From positions 1 through 64,000 of the forward strand of contig CAKUFZ010000006.1 of assembly GCA_934654475.1 (NCBI GenBank): DNA of 64,000 nucleotides. The letters are read 5' to 3'. A program made the translations under genes and the position numbers. This DNA comes from an uncultured Coriobacteriales bacterium (GTDB taxonomy: Bacteria; Actinomycetota; Coriobacteriia; Coriobacteriales; UMGS124). This document shows positions 63,001-64,000 of this stretch, piece after piece; the first letter of the stretch is position 1, and each line of letters opens with the position of its first letter. Under the pieces are notes generated by a model. The model searched no databases, was not told the origin of the DNA, and saw only the letters and a list, made by a program, of their open reading frames with translations.

Positions 63001-64000
63001 TTAGTACATGCCGCCCTGGCCGCCTTGGGCAGCAGCCGCGCTAATGGCGTCCTCGATGGTGGTGTCCTTGGGGATGTCGGTCACCGTGGCCTCGGTGATG
63101 AGGATGAGGCCAGCGATGGAGGCAGCGTTCTGCAGCGTGACGCGGGAAACCTTGACCGGGTCGAGCACGCCCATCTCGATCATGTTGCCCCACTTGCCGC
63201 TTGCGGAGTCCAGACCGCAGCCGGCCTCCATGTTGCGGACCTTCTCCACGACGACCTGACCCTCGTAGCCGGCGTTGGCCGCGATGGTGGCCACAGGAGC
63301 AGCCAGGGCCTTCTTGACGATGTTCACGCCGATCTGCTCGTCGGCGTCGTCGAGCTTCAGCTCGTCGAGGCCGCGCAGGGCGTCCATGAACGCAACGCCG
63401 CCGCCGGCGACGATGCCCTCCTCAACGGCAGCGCGGGTGGCCTGCAGGGCGTCCTCGATGCGGTGCTTGATTTCCTTCATCTCGGACTCGGTCGCAGCAC
63501 CGACCTTGATGACGGCGACGCCGCCGGAGAGCTTGGCCAGACGCTCCTGGAGCTTCTCACGGTCGAAGTCGGACTTGGTGTTCTCCATCTCGCCCTTGAT
63601 CTGAGCAACGCGGGCGTCGATGGCGGCCTTGTCGCCGGCACCGTCGACGATGGTGGTGTTGTCCTTCGTGATCTTGACCGACTTGGCGCGGCCGAGGTCG
63701 TCGATCGTGGCGTCGGCGAGCTTGGAGCCCAGGTCGCTCATGATGGGCGTGGCAGCGGTGAGGGCGGCAATGTCCTCGAGCATGCGCTTACGACGGTCGC
63801 CGTAGCCGGGGGCTTTGACGGCGGCGATGTTCAGCGAGCCGCGCAGCTTGTTGAGGATGAGGGTGGCCAGAGCCTCGCCCTCGACGTCCTCGGCGATGAT
63901 CACGAGCGGCTTGCCGGAACGCATGACGTCCTCGAGCAGCGGCACGATGTCCTGAACGTTGGAGATCTTCTGGTCGGTCACGAGGATGTAGGGGTCCTTG
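63001..64000 (-). CDS. groEL: chaperonin GroEL, 3' part (gene runs off the window)
   Basis: Hsp60 chaperonin subunit. The last about 333 codons are present, with [54 protein letters not shown] and the Gly/Met-rich tail ending GGQGGMY. The 5' end, and any groES, lie beyond base 64000. No frame disruption is seen. Confidence 0.97.
   Translation of the reverse strand, partial: KDPYILVTDQKISNVQDIVPLLEDVMRSGKPLVIIAEDVEGEALATLILNKLRGSLNIAAVKAPGYGDRRKRMLEDIAALTAATPIMSDLGSKLADATIDDLGRAKSVKITKDNTTIVDGAGDKAAIDARVAQIKGEMENTKSDFDREKLQERLAKLSGGVAVIKVGAATESEMKEIKHRIEDALQATRAAVEEGIVAGGGVAFMDALRGLDELKLDDADEQIGVNIVKKALAAPVATIAANAGYEGQVVVEKVRNMEAGCGLDSASGKWGNMIEMGVLDPVKVSRVTLQNAASIAGLILITEATVTDIPKDTTIEDAISAAAAQGGQGGMY

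Noticed and set aside
62711..63004. 97-codon plus-strand frame over the groEL downstream palindromes
   Set aside because: It reads through C2 and C3 and has the same kind of repeat-derived product; no ribosome site.

Overview
The window is a chromosome segment of a high-GC bacterium with nearly all genes on the minus strand. The gene set points to the class Coriobacteriia (Actinomycetota). It has an actinobacterial-type division cluster with sepF, yggT and divIVA and no ftsA at the expected place, a 12-TM membrane regulator with a C-terminal LuxR helix-turn-helix beside a Tat-exported FAD reductase, and a multihaem cytochrome c with an FMN-binding domain. A six-subunit Ech-type [NiFe] hydrogenase and a YbeY-Era fusion are also present. 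The respiratory genes suggest an anaerobic, Eggerthellaceae-like member, but genus cannot be fixed from the sequence alone.

Layout. 0-9 kb: guaA, ychF, a membrane-anchored octahaem/FMN cytochrome, a multi-cluster ferredoxin, lysS (with an extra C-terminal tRNA-binding domain), greA, tatA and tRNA-Pro. 9-16.6 kb: a divergent TraX-like/CPBP protease pair, then ispE, veg, rsmA, an FMN reductase, tatD and metG. This keeps the order of the Bacillus metS-tatD-rnmV-ksgA-veg-ispE cluster, with a flavoprotein where rnmV would be. 16.9-22.4 kb: echABCDEF, lying between metG and rsmI, which are near neighbours in Bacillus. 22.6-31.9 kb: rsmI (+), a Tat-secreted unknown, recO, a DERA-like pseudo-aldolase carrying a large Cys/His/Asp-rich insertion, a ybeY-era fusion, galE, vsr, a lipoprotein and a degenerate PLP-family protein.

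31.9-50.9 kb is one long division and cell wall (dcw) cluster: mraZ-rsmH-ftsL-ftsI-murF-mraY-murD-ftsW-murG-murC-murB-ftsQ-ftsZ-pgeF-yggS-sepF-yggT-divIVA. Many of its genes overlap, and MraZ-type boxes lie upstream of mraZ. 51-64 kb: xerD, pyrG, the LuxR-type membrane regulator, the FAD reductase it probably controls, tRNA-Lys and tRNA-His, a P-II protein, an HtrA protease with a Gly/Tyr tail, a CPA1 antiporter and the 3' part of groEL.

The least explained items are these. (1) A family of nested palindromic elements sits directly after the stop codons of xerD, the FAD reductase and groEL. Each copy has different but self-complementary arms around conserved internal-loop and hairpin sequences. 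(2) The DERA-like protein has lost all three catalytic residues and gained about 33 Cys and 12 His in one insertion. (3) A cystathionine-synthase-like protein without its PLP lysine lies directly downstream of divIVA. (4) A tRNA-binding domain is present on LysRS and absent from MetRS. (5) Clustered GGGTAA half-sites lie upstream of the FAD reductase.
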